The notes under the pieces were generated by a model. That model was not told the DNA's origin. It ran no database searches and saw only the letters and a list, made by a program, of their open reading frames with translations. DNA of 64,000 nucleotides from NCBI GenBank assembly GCA_035610835.1, contig CM069454.1, positions 54,736,031 through 54,800,030 of the forward strand, written 5' to 3'. The stretch's first letter is position 1. Each line of letters opens with the position of its first letter. This DNA comes from Ophiura sarsii. Taxonomy: Eukaryota > Echinodermata > Ophiuroidea > Amphilepidida > Ophiuridae. Shown here piece after piece: positions 1-10,954 of this stretch. The position numbers and the translations under genes were made by a program.

Positions 1-58
1 GGGCTAATTTCCTATGAATTAAGGCAACAGTCTGAAGTAGAACAACTCATGCAAAGTC

Positions 59-297
59 TTAACACTTTCCATGGTAGGCGTCTGCTGACAACATTCCAAA
101 ATTGCACAAATTGTTTCAAATATGTCAAAATTATTGAAATTCATTACCAAATTTGGAATCACCTTGAGAAATGCATTAAAATGAGTACAAACATGCCTAG
201 CATAGGTTCAGTAATCCTTGAGATAGACTTTGAAAATTGGGAAAGGTTTCTGAAAAATGTGTTATGGTAAAACTAATAGCCACATGGAAAGTGTTAA
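59..297. mobile_element. TTAA-flanked MITE, family A, copy 1
   Basis: The ends are TTAACACTTTCCATGG and CACATGGAAAGTGTTAA, about 239 bp apart, with TTAA at both ends as expected for piggyBac-type insertion. The interior (GGAATCACC..GAGAAATGCATT, TACAAACATGCCTAGCAT) recurs in the other copies. No coding capacity. Confidence 0.8.
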
Positions 298-540
298 TAA
301 ATACAGAGGTGTTTCTATACACGATACAGGTATATAGGTCAAAAAGCTCTTTGTCATACATCGTATGTTTTATTACATAGAATGTTCATTGGCTACTAAA
401 TTAGGTGAGGTTTAGTATTGATCACTTATTTATCTTTCCCGGAGTAACACTGAAAAATCTTGTCTGACAGGATTTGAACCAGCAACCTTTCCAAGAATTT
501 ACATTTTCTATTTGAAACTATTTATGGTTATAACAGTGTT

Positions 541-660
541 CCCAGCCACTCAGGGAAATCAGGGAAATCAGGGAAAATCAAAATAACTTTTTCCAGACAG
601 GGAAAACTCAGGGAATTTGAAAAAAAGACAGAAACTCAGGGAAAACTCAGGGAATTTGAT
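541..660. repeat. Short tandem repeat of CTCAGGGAAA type
   Basis: Imperfect repeats of an 8-12 bp core (ATCAGGGAA, ACTCAGGGAAA, CTCAGGGAATTTGA), about eight units. Confidence 0.7.
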
Positions 661-854
661 GGCTCAGCTCAAGTGGGTAATTATTTTGGTATTTTTCTGT
701 CTAAGTTTTATCCATTGACTGACTGGCTATGGTGGCTTTTTTGTGTGCATGTAGTGTGACTTGAAACATTTCCAGGCAATGAATAGGTGTAGAAGTGGAT
801 ACAAATGTGTCTTTAGATTAGGTCATGTAACAGTTTATCGTTTAAAGCATTATT

Positions 855-884
855 GCGAACGTGATATAAAGTCACGTTCGTGCA
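855..884. other. Short perfect hairpin
   Basis: CGAACGTGA and TCACGTTCG pair across a 7-base loop (TATAAAG). Isolated, with no gene context. Confidence 0.5.
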
Positions 885-1033
885 TGCAGTTTATGGCAAT
901 CATGCTCAATGTAGGATATTTAAAGTGGCATGTACACAGTGCCTTTGAGACTATCTTTGTACTCCATAGTATTAACATGATTTCCTGAGACTTAACGCTT
1001 TCGACACTGGCTATTTAGTTTTACCATTATATA

Positions 1034-1205
1034 CAGTCATCAAAAAAAGTAACTATACAGGTAATAAATGGGCATTTAACTCTAAAAATATATATTCTAC
1101 CTAAAAATATTAAATTATAAAGTTGTTGAGAAATTTATCTTCTTTAATATGAGATATTGCGCGCTATGATTTGGTGATTATTGAGGAAGTGACGCTCCAA
1201 AATGT
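1034..1205 (+). mobile_element. Single end of the CAGTCATCAAAAAAAG element
   Basis: It shares about 170 bp with the left arm of the foldback element at 24905-25464 (CAGTCATCAAAAAAAGTAAC, then CTTTAATATGAGATATTG). The other arm is absent, so this is a truncated or solo end. Confidence 0.75.
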
Positions 1206-1234
1206 AATGTGAAGTTCGATTTCCAATTGTTATG

Positions 1235-1395
1235 TTGGTATGAAAAGGCCTCAAATTAAGAAATGAAAAAGAAAGAAAAGGGCAAGTAATTTAAGGCAAT
1301 TTGAAAAGGGCACCAAGGCAATTATGTACTTTTGAATGGAGTGAAAATAGCCAGAAATGGAGGGCATCTAGGCAACTAGGTGGGGCATCGAGTGT
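1235..1395 (+). repeat. Interspersed repeat, also at 26280-26455
   Basis: Shared blocks are AGGCCTCAAAxTAAGAAATG, AATTTAAGGCAATTTGAAA, TATGTACTTTTGAATGGAGT and GGGGCATCGA. Class unknown. Confidence 0.65.
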
Positions 1396-1722
1396 GAACA
1401 TGATTAGTTATTTCCTTTTTTTTGCCTTATAAATTCAAACACCTTGACTTTAATTTCAACACATATTTGCCAGCCAATTATTAACAGTTTTCTTTTTAAA
1501 ACTTAATAAAAGGAAAGAAAATGGGAGGCCGGCCTTTGTAGAATTATTCAACCATTATTCAACCATTTCCTAAAAGTGTGATAAGAAAACTATGAATTTT
1601 TTACATAACACAATCGGAAAAGACACAAACATTTTGGGAATTATTATACTTGAGGGTTAAGGCCTTCACAGTCATGTATCAAGTCTTCCAAGAAACATAC
1701 TACACACACAGTATACACACTA

Positions 1723-2035
1723 CAAATCGCTTCGATGCTAGCTGCTGGTACCTCGCCCTTGCCCAGTCCATCTCGTGATCAAATGGCAAAAAACCTTATG
1801 TTTTTTAAGCTGATCAGTTTGTGCAGCCGGTAAGGTGTCCGACTTGCACACACCCAGCCCAGGTAAACAGCCCTGGTACATGCAGAGAATGATCGCCCCC
1901 CCCCCCCACCCCCCCCCAAAAAAAGAAGGAAAAAAAAGAAGAAAAGATTGACCTGTTTTTCTCCCCTGATATTGTGATAGTTTCGTTCCCAAACACAGGC
2001 CCGGGAGTGTTGGGGTTAAAACACATTTTTTTCAT
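1723..2035 (+). mobile_element. tRNA-related SINE-like repeat, also at 49263
   Basis: It shares AAATCGCTxC..TGCTAGCTGCTGGTACC with 49263-49520, and a tRNA-like stretch (GGTGTCCGACTTGCAC versus GGCATCCGACTTCCAC). It contains two poly-C runs near 1895-1917. The head resembles a tRNA D-arm to anticodon segment; the B box is poor in this copy. Confidence 0.5.
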
Positions 2036-3178
2036 CATGGGACCTAAAGATCACTTTATCAAAATTTAATTGAAATTCATATGAGAAAATAATACAGTTT
2101 CCATAAATTTGTGCAGCAACTATCAGCCACTTAAATATCAGAAGAACTGCGCTAACAAAAAGTTGGCTGGTTTCCAGAATGACTTCTCTGTACTTTTGTG
2201 TGGGCTGTCACTTGTTACACTTTATGGGATCCATTTGTTTAACCGGCTCCATTATATTGGAAGCAAATCTTTTGTTACCGTGTTTGAATGCTAGGCCAGA
2301 TCGCTACTGAGATTGTCTTTGCTACAGTGGCCCTTCGTTTGCTGTGACACAACTATTAACTATTCATTGGGATGAATATGTTGGCAAGCCTAGAATATTT
2401 TGGGATTTTTGTTTGCATGTTTTTAGAGACCGTTGAATAATTTGATGATCACAGTTGTTTTTGTATCATTAAATGGGGTTGTGATTTTAATTTAAGTTGG
2501 GTCAATATTTTAAGTTAGTACATTTCATGCTAGTTGTTAAAAAATTGAAATAAGTAAAGCAGTGAATAAGAACAATTAATTCACAGCAATGTGTACTGTT
2601 ATTGAGACAACCATCTCTAAATAGATAGTTAAACAATTGATATTTGAAATCAAAAATCAAACTTGAAATTGAATAAAAATGGTTTTGATTAAGAAATATG
2701 ACACAGCATTAGACGTCCGTGGTGCCACTAGTAGTTGGGTTGCGTGATTAAAGGTAACATATCGATATATTTCGCTGGCCTTAATTAAGGGTAAAAGTTA
2801 AATGTAAAGCCCTGAGGCATTTAGTGCAGTGTGTATTGTAATCTGCAGATTGTAATAAGTAAATGGTGGTGGGTGTTCGTTGTGTAGTATGCGCATTGAA
2901 GCGAACAATTCGCCATTTAGATTGGAAGAAAAACTTTTGACATTGATAAAAATGGAGCAGGTTTGATTGTAATTGCTAACAGTGGCGGCTGTAACGGCTG
3001 AACATAGGCTGTAATCTACATCGACTTTTATTACATTAGGCAATATATAGGGTTTTTTTTCTTCAGAGATGATATGCAATTTTACTGTTGAAAGTTTTCA
3101 TACATGAAATTGTTAATTGAAGCTGACTTTGGTGCTATAAGGCATTAAATGTTTAAAAGGTTTCTTAACCTTAAAGTC

Positions 3179-3312
3179 TTTTTATATCCCATGTTTTGCA
3201 TTTAAAAACAGACACAGTAAATACAACCAATTAGATTGTATATATCCCACATTTTACTTTAAAAACACATTTCCCCGGACACGTAAATACAACCAATTGA
3301 GATTGTATTTTA
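3179..3312 (+). repeat. Two-copy tandem repeat of about 65 bp
   Basis: TATATCCCA..TTTTxC..TTTAAAAACA and GTAAATACAACCAATT.GA appear twice in succession. Confidence 0.7.
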
Positions 3313-3689
3313 AGAATTTCTTTTCTTATGACAGTAAAAATTGTTGGCTGGATTTGTTGGCTCTTTCAGCAATCATGATTATTTATAGCTAATTTTAACC
3401 CGACTTGAGCTTTTTGCGCGAGTCTGGTAAGTACTCTGTTCTCATTAGGGCCCAAGCATAAGCATGTGTCCGCATGGATTGGCGATTAAACTTGAAAAAA
3501 CAAAACATATTGTAAAGGAGTAATGGGTGGACAACATTTTTTTTAAAAAAAGGTGAAAACATTTGGAAAATGTTAACCCCTTTTCCGCGGGGGTTAGGGT
3601 TAATAAACATTTTGAATTTGTTTTGTACATTTTTGAAAATGTTCACAAAATTTAAAGAAAAAACCCCACCCTATATTAACGCCTGGTCG

Positions 3690-3765
3690 ACTGACCGACT
3701 GACCGACCCTACCTGAGAGGTCCAATAACCTTAGAACAGGGTGGGTTTTTTGTTTTCAGATTATA
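3690..3765. repeat. Interspersed 'GAGAGGTCC...GAACAGGG' module
   Basis: Related modules lie near 4705, 33000, 39555, 44235, 46240, 47735 (reverse) and 50045. Three of them (39555, 44235, 46240) end in a T-rich stretch and GCCTAA or GCCTTA, so they look like solo ends of another subfamily of the TWA-flanked foldbacks. Confidence 0.45.
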
Positions 3766-4080
3766 GGTGGTCGGGTAACCCGACTGTTACGATATCCAGA
3801 CCAACATACTCGCATAGATAGACATAATAAGCTCAAAAATACTGTCAAAGCTGGGTTCCTCAACCTCATAACAAATACTAGTACCATGTGCCTCCTGTAC
3901 TGTGAAGTATAAATTAAAATTGCCATCCTCTAGCTGATCAATATCGAGGAATACAGGTTGTGTAAATCTTGAAATAGGTGTGAGAACACCACAGAGCGTC
4001 CTTGTAAAGTGCTGAATTATTAAAATGTAGTGACCATTTGAGATGAAGACAGGAGTCCATCCATCCTATTCAATATGGAT

Positions 4081-4294
4081 TATAGTTTGATCAGTTCCAA
4101 ATTGGCAAGAAATATTCAGGTTTTTATCTCTCCGCGCGCAAAAGTTTTCCAAGCATACACACGCAATTATGGCCACACGATCTTGTGTGCATATGATTGC
4201 ACAGTGCTATTGTTGCCTTCAGCGCGCCAGCGTCCTTCTGTATTCATTCGCTGCTGTAAAAGGAGGCTTCACCAATTTGGAACGGATCAAACTA
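4081..4294. mobile_element. MITE family B, copy 1 (GATCAGTTCCAAATTGGC ends)
   Basis: Terminal inverted repeats TATAGTTTGATCAGTTCC and the complement of GGAACGGATCAAACTA enclose about 215 bp. The interior holds CGCGC and a TTCTGTATTCATTCGCTGC block present in all full copies. A 20-base C run follows at 4310-4329. Confidence 0.8.
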
Positions 4295-4309
4295 AAAAAG
4301 GTTCCATTT

Positions 4310-4430
4310 CCCCCCCCCCCCCCCCCCCCTCACCCCAAACAAAATTTCAAAACAAATCACTTTTGTGTTTTTTTCAATTCATATTACATTAAAAAAAAAT
4401 CACATTAACCCTTGCCCCCCCCCCCCCCCC
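4310..4430. repeat. Poly-C tracts
   Basis: A run of 20 C (4310-4329) and another of 16 C (4415-4430) around an A/T-rich spacer. Confidence 0.9.
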
Positions 4431-4435
4431 TAAAT

Positions 4436-4655
4436 ACTACCAAAAATACTAATTGGGAACCTATCTCCGAACGCATGTGTGCACGGTTTATGATGACGTA
4501 AGCAACCGAATCGACATAGCTTGCTCAGTATACTGAGTGAGCGAGTAGCTGGGAGCCGTGGCTTGCCTATGCGGGTGTGGGACTGTGGTGCCGGAGGTCC
4601 CTCGGGTGATTTCTGTGCCCAAATTGTGATACTGCTCAAAATTCCCTAACCAGGG
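4436..4655 (+). mobile_element. SINE-like repeat, copy 1 (also 8178 and about 10960)
   Basis: Shares AACGCATG, TATGATGACGTAA/TATGTAATCAACCGA, GAGCGAGTAGCTGGG, GTCCCTCGGGTGA and a CAATATTGAGATC/AATTGTGATACTG segment with 8178-8412. A weak A-box-like GCCGTGGCTTGC and a degenerate B box suggest a tRNA origin. Confidence 0.5.
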
Positions 4656-5029
4656 TTTTTCGAAACATTAAGAAAATTACTCTATTCGAAATTTTAAAAA
4701 TATGGGTCGTTCGGCCCCATAGAACAGGTTTGTTTGGCGCTTTTACAGATAAATTTAGAGATCAAATAATGTTGAAACATTTAAAATGCATTCCTCCAGT
4801 CCAAAATACCACAGTTTTTTGAATGAAACTTTTTGAACTATTTCTCCAGCTTGTATTATAGATACTTTAGGACTGGCCTACACATTGCCAAATTAGTTCA
4901 AACTTTGGCTTTACCGTTTTATAGCAAATCGTGCGTGCGGAAGCCTGTCCTCAACATACTTCCTTGTAAGGGCTTATAATAATCCATATTAATCATGCTC
5001 CATGCAGTAGATGAAAAGAAGAGGCCTTA

Positions 5030-5279
5030 TTAACACTCTCCACACGGCTAGTTTTACCATGTACAGAACAGTTTTTCAGAGACCTTTCCCAACTTTCAAA
5101 GTCTTATCTCAAGAATTACTGAACCAATACTTGGCATGTTTGTATTTATTTGAATGCAATATCTCATGGTGATTCCAAATATGGTAATGAAATTCAATAG
5201 TTTCGAAGTTTTTGAAACATTTTGTGCAATTTCAGTTAGAACAGTCGTCTGCAGTCGCCTGCCGCATGGAAAGTGTTAA
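5030..5279. mobile_element. TTAA-flanked MITE, family A, copy 2
   Basis: Opposite orientation to copy 1. Ends are TTAACACTCTCCAC and GCATGGAAAGTGTTAA, with TTAA on both sides. Intact length is 250 bp. Confidence 0.8.
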
Positions 5280-5304
5280 TATTAACTAGATCCTATAGGC
5301 TATA

Positions 5305-5973
5305 CAGGGTGAGTCAAAAAGACTGCAATAGTGGAAAGAAGCCATTTTGTTTTCAAAACCAAAATGAATTTTAAAACTTTTTAAACGTTGCAAGAATGCT
5401 GTATTTAATCCTAATTTTGTGTGAAAAAATGAAGTCGATCGCATTTTTCGTTTGTATTTGGTGACCCTCTTTGCTGCACAACCAAATTTACCTGTTTGTC
5501 CACGAGCACAATGATTTTCATTTGAAATGGCACACATTGCATTTTCATATTTGAATATCCCGCCAACAAAAAAATGGAAAATTTCAGTTTGTTATTAAGA
5601 TTTAGAACATCATACGCTTTCATTGCATGGGTACGATTATAATTGATTATGCTAACTCACATGTAAACAAGAAAGGATGCATCAAATTCCACTTACATCA
5701 CAAATGAACTCAAGTTTCCAAATTTGAATGAGAGACACATTTTGCGATCTGATGCATATTTTGGGTATCTCGTGGACAAACGTGTAAAATGGGTGCACTG
5801 GTCAACAAAAGGTTCACCAAAGACAAACGGAAAATGCGATCGACTTCATTTTTCCACACAAAGTTAGGATTAAATACATCATTCTTGCAACGTTTAAAAA
5901 GTTTTAAAATTCATTTTGGTTTTGAAAACAAAATGGCTTCTTTCCACTATTGCAGTCTTTTTGACTCACCCTG
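5305..5973. mobile_element. Mariner-like foldback element with arms of about 200 bp
   Basis: The ends are CAGGGTGAGTCAAAAAGAC and GTCTTTTTGACTCACCCTG, each with TA outside. The inverted arms (5305-5510 and 5770-5973) are near-identical, including the block TCGATCGCATTTTxCGTTTG. CAGGGTG with a TA target is typical of mariner/Tc1 ends. The 260 bp centre encodes nothing. Confidence 0.85.
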
Positions 5974-6170
5974 TAGGTGTACTAGACCAAAAGAAAAATT
6001 GGTAGGTCTAGGAAGGGAGTCATTTGTAGAAGAAACCCCATATGCACACAATGCCTTTTATAGGGCACCATATCTGCACATACAGCATTCTACAAATCGG
6101 TAAAATCTTGCATGAAATTGCACAATTTTGGCTAGAATCCGAGAATCTATTTTCACAGAGATTCTCCTAA

Positions 6171-6408
6171 GCAAATTGGCAAGAAATAGTCAGTTCTATC
6201 TTTCCGCGTGCAAAAGTAATCTAAGTTTATGCGCGCGATTATGGCCACACATGCGCGGTATTTGCATCACGCACTGGACATCAACATGATGCAGAGTGCG
6301 CTTGTTGCCTCCAATCCATCCATGCGCGTCCGCATTCTTCTGTATTCGTTGCATGCTGTAACTTGTAATTAAGGAGGCTTCGCCAATTTGGAACTGACCA
6401 AACTATAC
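6171..6408. mobile_element. MITE family B, copy 2
   Basis: The left end begins at GCAAATTGGC (the terminal 15 bp are missing) and the right end is CCAATTTGGAACTGACCAAA. The interior has GCGCGATTATGGCCACACATGC. Confidence 0.75.
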
Positions 6409-7440
6409 TAAATCATACATTTGATGAAATCCATTGTGATTGCAAATGTGTGATGAAATGTTACTGTTTGATTTTGTTGCAATGGGTACATGTAAAGCAA
6501 AGTAAATTGTATGCGTTTCTTTCTGTATTGAAATGGATACATTGTACTATAATATTGGTTGGCAGGCTGGACAGTGAGATGAGATCTCTTGAAAAGAATT
6601 AGTTAAGCTGGCTATGAATGATTGAGTTAAGCAGATTAGTCTTCTTAAACTCAGCCTACTTTAATACTATTAGCATACTCTATAAGGGATAATTTTTGCA
6701 GTGATACATTTTATGATTTTATCTGTTTTCTGTGTTTTTACTCACATGTACCTATATGTAATAGAAATATATCTGTGTGTTATAAGTGATGTGGGATGTG
6801 GTGTGGTAGTTAGTTCGAGCATGAGGAGCGCAAAAATAAATGTAGCACAAAAAGTTTTCACTTTTACAGTACTTGTACTAATTGTGCAAGTGGTCATTTT
6901 TGCACACTAAATTTTGCTCTCTGCCACATTTGGAAGAATTTCATGTTTTGTTAAATTTCAGAATTCTACATTTCTTAAGGCAAACCTATGCTTTTATAAT
7001 ATTTGTGTGTGCATTTCTGTATATTTTTACATCTGTAAGACACTTTTGTTTCCAAAAAGCTCAAAATATTAACGCAGTGCAAAAATTTCAAATTTTAATG
7101 TTGGGTTTGTGTGACTGTTATATGGCCTGTACAGCTTTAGAATCGGTGGGATTTGAGCTAATTAAATAGCTACAAGGCTATGTCATACAGGTGTGCTAAT
7201 CCACTGTACAAATGAGATAGCTTAATAGAATATCCATTGCAAAGCTAGGTTTAGTTCCAGTATTTTTTGTGTCTGAAATATTTTTGATTGCAATTTATGA
7301 CTTGCTCAGCCCTACATGTAGATAATGTTGATAAATCGCTACAATACAACATCGTTTTCTTGGGGTTTAACTTAAAAGTGTTTTACCATAGTCCATGTTT
7401 TCGATATGTGAAAATAACAACACAACATATCAATCACAGG
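6409..7440. other. No feature recognised
   Basis: A/T-rich sequence with two short open frames (6701-6910 and 6882-7169). Both are hydrophobic and Phe/Cys-rich in the way random A/T-rich sequence is, and no domain is visible. Confidence 0.5.
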
Positions 7441-7600
7441 CGTCGGAAGAGGGGGGGGGGGCCCACAGGGATGTACCCCCCCTCCGTAAATTTCATAACC
7501 CCTCTTTGCTCCCCTAAAGTTTGCCAATTTCTTCATAGAACACAACACATGTATAAAATATGTACCCATCCCCCCTAAATTCTGATGCTTCCCCTCGTCA
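7441..7600. repeat. G- then C-rich block
   Basis: A run of about 12 G, then CCC-rich sequence (GTACCCCCCCTCCG, CATCCCCCCTAAATTC). Probably part of an unclassified repeat. Confidence 0.5.
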
Positions 7601-7886
7601 CTTAAACATATTGCACCAACTTATAATTTACAAGTGTGAAAAAAAGAAACCTTCGAAAAATAATCCTTTCGTAACTGAAAGTCCTTCCAATTTTAATCTG
7701 ATCAGAAAGATAACTCGTAAGTAGAGCATTTTCATTTGTATCTTCTATAGTCTTAATCCCGCCTCACATGGGGATATTCTAGGGTGGCCTTTTTTCTAAG
7801 TTTCCTTCAAAATCATCTTTAGAATACGCTTTCATAAAAGTTTTTATCAGAAATTTAAAAAAATAAGGCAATTCACAAAGCAGCTA

Positions 7887-7925
7887 TACAGGGTGTATCA
7901 AAAAGAACTGTAATGGTTTCTAAAA
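7887..7925 (+). mobile_element. Solo mariner-like end
   Basis: TACAGGGTGTATCAAAAAGA resembles the end of the 5305 element; no partner end is seen. A similar solo end lies at 41143 (ACAGGGTGAATCAAAAAG). Confidence 0.55.
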
Positions 7926-8132
7926 TACATAAAAAATACAAAATGATTATTGTTTTAAATTTAAATACCTGCAATATAAAGGTGAACATGTTTCTTACAT
8001 TTTATGTTAATTTCATTGAAATATCTCTTTTTGTTCTCGTGTGGCAAGACTTAATCGAAAATCGATAAAAAAATGTGTTTTCAAATTTGTTAGCTCAAAA
8101 GCCATAGGCAAATCTGATTAACGCATGTTTTG

Positions 8133-8176
8133 GGTTAGGGTTATGTAAGGGTTAGGTTAGGGTTAGGGTTAGGGTT
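8133..8176 (+). repeat. Interstitial telomere-type repeat
   Basis: GGGTTAGGGTTA, a short gap, then GGTTAGGTTAGGG and TTAGGGTTAGGGTTT: about six TTAGGG units, immediately before a SINE-like repeat. Confidence 0.85.
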
Positions 8177-8177
8177 T

Positions 8178-8412
8178 CTCCAAACGCATGGATGTGGAAC
8201 GGTTTTCGATTATGTAATCAACCGAGCCTATATAGTGAGCGTGGTATACTGCGCAAACAAGTAGCTGGGGGTCGTGGCTTAGTGGGTGGGATGACGGGCC
8301 GATGTCCGGAAGGTCCCTGGATAGATTCCTGACCGGTCCCCGGCGATTTAGTTGGTGTTTTCTCTTCCAATATTGAGATCCCGTTTAAAAACCCTAAACC
8401 GGGGTAAGGGTT
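8178..8412 (+). mobile_element. SINE-like repeat, copy 2
   Basis: Same family as 4436 and 10960. GTGGCTTAGTGGGTGGGATG resembles a pol III A box, and TGGATAGATTCCTGACC a degenerate B box about 35 bp downstream. It ends AACCCTAAACCGGGGTAAGG. Confidence 0.55.
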
Positions 8413-8639
8413 AACAAAGTTATGTATTTTCACCATTGGGCAATCTGCTTCTGGCTACGATTTACTTCATCGCAAAGCATTACAATAAGCACAAAATAAA
8501 TAGGCAGCTTCTATACCAATGGCTGAGTGAATTATGAGTCCATTTTGGATTCTTGGTATTCTACTGACTAGTGAGAATGGATTCTCGGATTCTCTTCAAA
8601 TTTCTGCCCTTGGCGAATGTTCTCGGTTTATTATGTAAT

Positions 8640-8808
8640 AATAGCCTATGTTACTTTATACTCGGTTGATCTGAGTAGTATGAACTTTGATAGTTTTGAT
8701 CTTTGTAATGTATTTTGTATCTTTTTGATGGGGCATTTTGCTTGAAAAGTGCCCAGGGACCTATGTTTTGGGTGCTATAAAGACTTTATATTATTATTAT
8801 TATTATTA
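8640..8808 (+). mobile_element. Retroposon 3' tail
   Basis: TTGAAAAGTGCCCAGGGACC, GGGTGCTATAAAGACTTTAT and then seven ATT units. The TATAAA-plus-(ATT)n tail is typical of LINE/SINE 3' ends. Confidence 0.55.
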
Positions 8809-9048
8809 TGTTCAGCCTTACCAACCGATGCAGCACCCTCTCTAATTTTTCAAATGTTCATTAATCATGAATTTGTTGTTCTTCTTTTCAGATACCAACT
8901 GGAAATATATCTAGGACATCATGTTCATCATCATCAAATTGTTCATCGGTAAGTTACCATTCATGTTTTTTCCCAATACATTTCGGTTAAAAATAATAAT
9001 GTTGGAACATGCCTCAATACCTTAACTGATAAGCCACAGCAATTATAA

Positions 9049-9400
9049 GGCCCCGCCAGGTTGATTTTTAGTTTCCCGTTACATTTGTTTTCACAAATAG
9101 CGAGGCAACTTTTTCATTATTCATTATTCATTTTTTACGACTTTCATATTATACAAAATGTGAATGGCAGACATATTGTTATACACCGCTGCATCATAAT
9201 TATCAAAGAATGAAATTGGGTCAATTTAGATGTAAGTTACAGAAAGGCTATTCTGGTCAAAATGATTGAACATTTCACTTCATCACACAAAATGCATGAA
9301 TTCGGAAGTTTTTATTGCAAAAACAGTTTTTTTTTCTCCAAAATTTCAATATAATGGATTCAAACGCGGGCATGAAACTAAAAATCAACTTTGCGGGGCC
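9049..9400. mobile_element. TAA-flanked MITE (GGCCCCGC ends)
   Basis: TIRs GGCCCCGCCAGGTTGATTTT and the complement of AAAATCAACTTTGCGGGGCC, about 28 bp, with TAA immediately outside at both ends. GGCC termini and a 3 bp TWA target site fit PIF/Harbinger MITEs. Confidence 0.8.
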
Positions 9401-9505
9401 TAAGGGGAAGAATAAAAGTTGATTACATGTTTCCTTACACATTGTGGTTGGAGTGATGCAACACTATCCGCGCCCTCTACGACAGGTAACATTAGCCCAG
9501 GAGTC

Positions 9506-9749
9506 AAAGTTGCCAGTCTGATGAAGCTACTAGCTTGGTAGTGAAACGTCACTGATCACAGTGAGTAACATCTTTCACTTAGACAAAGTTGCCAGTCTGA
9601 TGAAGCTAGCTACCAGCTTGGTAGTGAAACGTCACTGATCACAGTGAGTAACATCTTTCACTTAGACAAATTTGCCAGTCTGATGAAGTTAGCTACCAGC
9701 TTGGTAGTGAAACGTCACTGATCACAGTGAGAGTAACATCTTTCACTTA
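9506..9749 (+). repeat. Tandem array with hammerhead-like motifs, units 1-3
   Basis: Three units 79-83 bp apart. Each has CTGATGA (9518, 9597, 9680), a CTAC(C)..(G)GTAG hairpin, then GAAAC, then a perfect TCACTG-ATCA-CAGTGA hairpin, then GTA. This is the element order of a hammerhead ribozyme (core box, stem II, GAAA, stem III, NUH site). Stem I is weak and stem II is offset from the core, so activity is uncertain. Penelope-type retroelements are known to carry such motifs. Confidence 0.7.
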
Positions 9750-10170
9750 CAGTGTATTTCTACAGAGCCTCCGCCTTTTGCCGGTGGTAACTTAGCCTGC
9801 TAAAAAGGCGGTGGTAGAAGTACTGGGCTGTTTCTACAGACGACGTAAAAGACGACTAATCACTTTGTGGGGGTGTGTGCGTAGAGGAACGGCTGATTTC
9901 GAAATGACACAGATTAATTATATAACAACACAACAAACAAGCATCTTGGCAATAAACAAACAAAGCAATTTCCGGTTAGACGGCTAATCGGGCGGCGGTC
10001 TGTTTCTACAGAGCTCTGGCGGGCAATTAGCAGGCTAACCTACCACCGCTATCCTTGATTTTCTAGGATAATTTGCCCGTGGTAACGGCGTCAGGACCTG
10101 TTTCTACAGAGCTGTTAGACGTCTACCCCCCGTGATCAACCGGCTAATGACTCTCTGTAGAAACACGCTC
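9750..10170. mobile_element. TTTCTACAG element, copy 1 (inserted in the array)
   Basis: 421 bp, about 90% identical (by eye) to the reverse complement of 33316-33748. Ends CAGTGTATTTCTACAGAG and CTCTGTAGAAACACGCTC are imperfect inverted repeats. The motif TTTCTACAGA also recurs internally (9830, 10000, 10100). It interrupts the tandem array; the flanking TTA and TTT fit a 3 bp target duplication with one change. Confidence 0.8.
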
Positions 10171-10229
10171 TTTGTCAAAGTTGCCAGTCTGATGAAGCTA
10201 GCTACTAGCTTGGTAGTGAAACGTCACTT
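10171..10229 (+). repeat. Tandem array with hammerhead-like motifs, unit 4 (displaced)
   Basis: GTCAAAGTTGCCAGTCTGAT continues the array exactly where unit 3 was cut by the 421 bp element. CTGATGA is at 10189. The unit diverges after GAAACGTCACT, so its stem III is lost. Confidence 0.8.
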
Positions 10230-10603
10230 ATGGAGTTGTGGACACACACAATCCAGATTAACTTATTCAAAGATGCAACACTATCGTTATAATATAATCC
10301 ATTCAAAAATTAATGGAAGTAGGAATTTTATAAGATTCTCCAACTTAGGTTATCATCTAGTATTTCTCCACTTCGCAATATGCTGTTGCCATGGAAAGAA
10401 CTGTGAACATCTTCATAAATGTTTAATTTTACTGAATCTAACGGTCCATCTTTTGGCTAAAAAGCTATGTGCTGTGCTGTGCTTTTTCTCTTTTTTTTTA
10501 CAAAAAAGAGCTTTGTCCTTATGCAATTTTTAACATTTTTTTAAAATTTTTATAAAAATCCAAATATATTGAGTATAGTTTTGTTTTTGCCTTTTTAATA
10601 AAA

Positions 10604-10632
10604 GTAATAATAATAATAATAATATAATAATG
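10604..10632. repeat. (TAA)n microsatellite
   Basis: About nine TAA/ATA units following TTTAATAAAAG. Confidence 0.8.
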
Positions 10633-10954
10633 GAAACTCAAAAAGCGCAAGTATCCGTTAAACAAATCAGATCAATGCACATTGTACGCTTGTGTCTCTT
10701 TATCTCGTAACTTCACAAAGTTAGTTGAATGTGTGTTCTCAGTCACAAAGTTGCTGTGTATCGCCGAAAAAAAATATTTTAAAATATTTAAATAAAAAAA
10801 AATTGTCTGCCGCGTGTAGCGCTTTGTGCGAAAGCTCATTTTAAAAGCAATGCGTGCAGGTTGCTGAGACAAAGTATTACATTTGTATGGCCTAACTAGT
10901 ACTAGGTGCTAGTACTAGGTGCTAGCAGTGCGCACTGTCCCTAGTCTATCACTT

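Noticed and set aside
10132..10533. 133-codon open frame
   Set aside because: Starts in the TTTCTACAG element and crosses the hammerhead-like repeat; no protein similarity.
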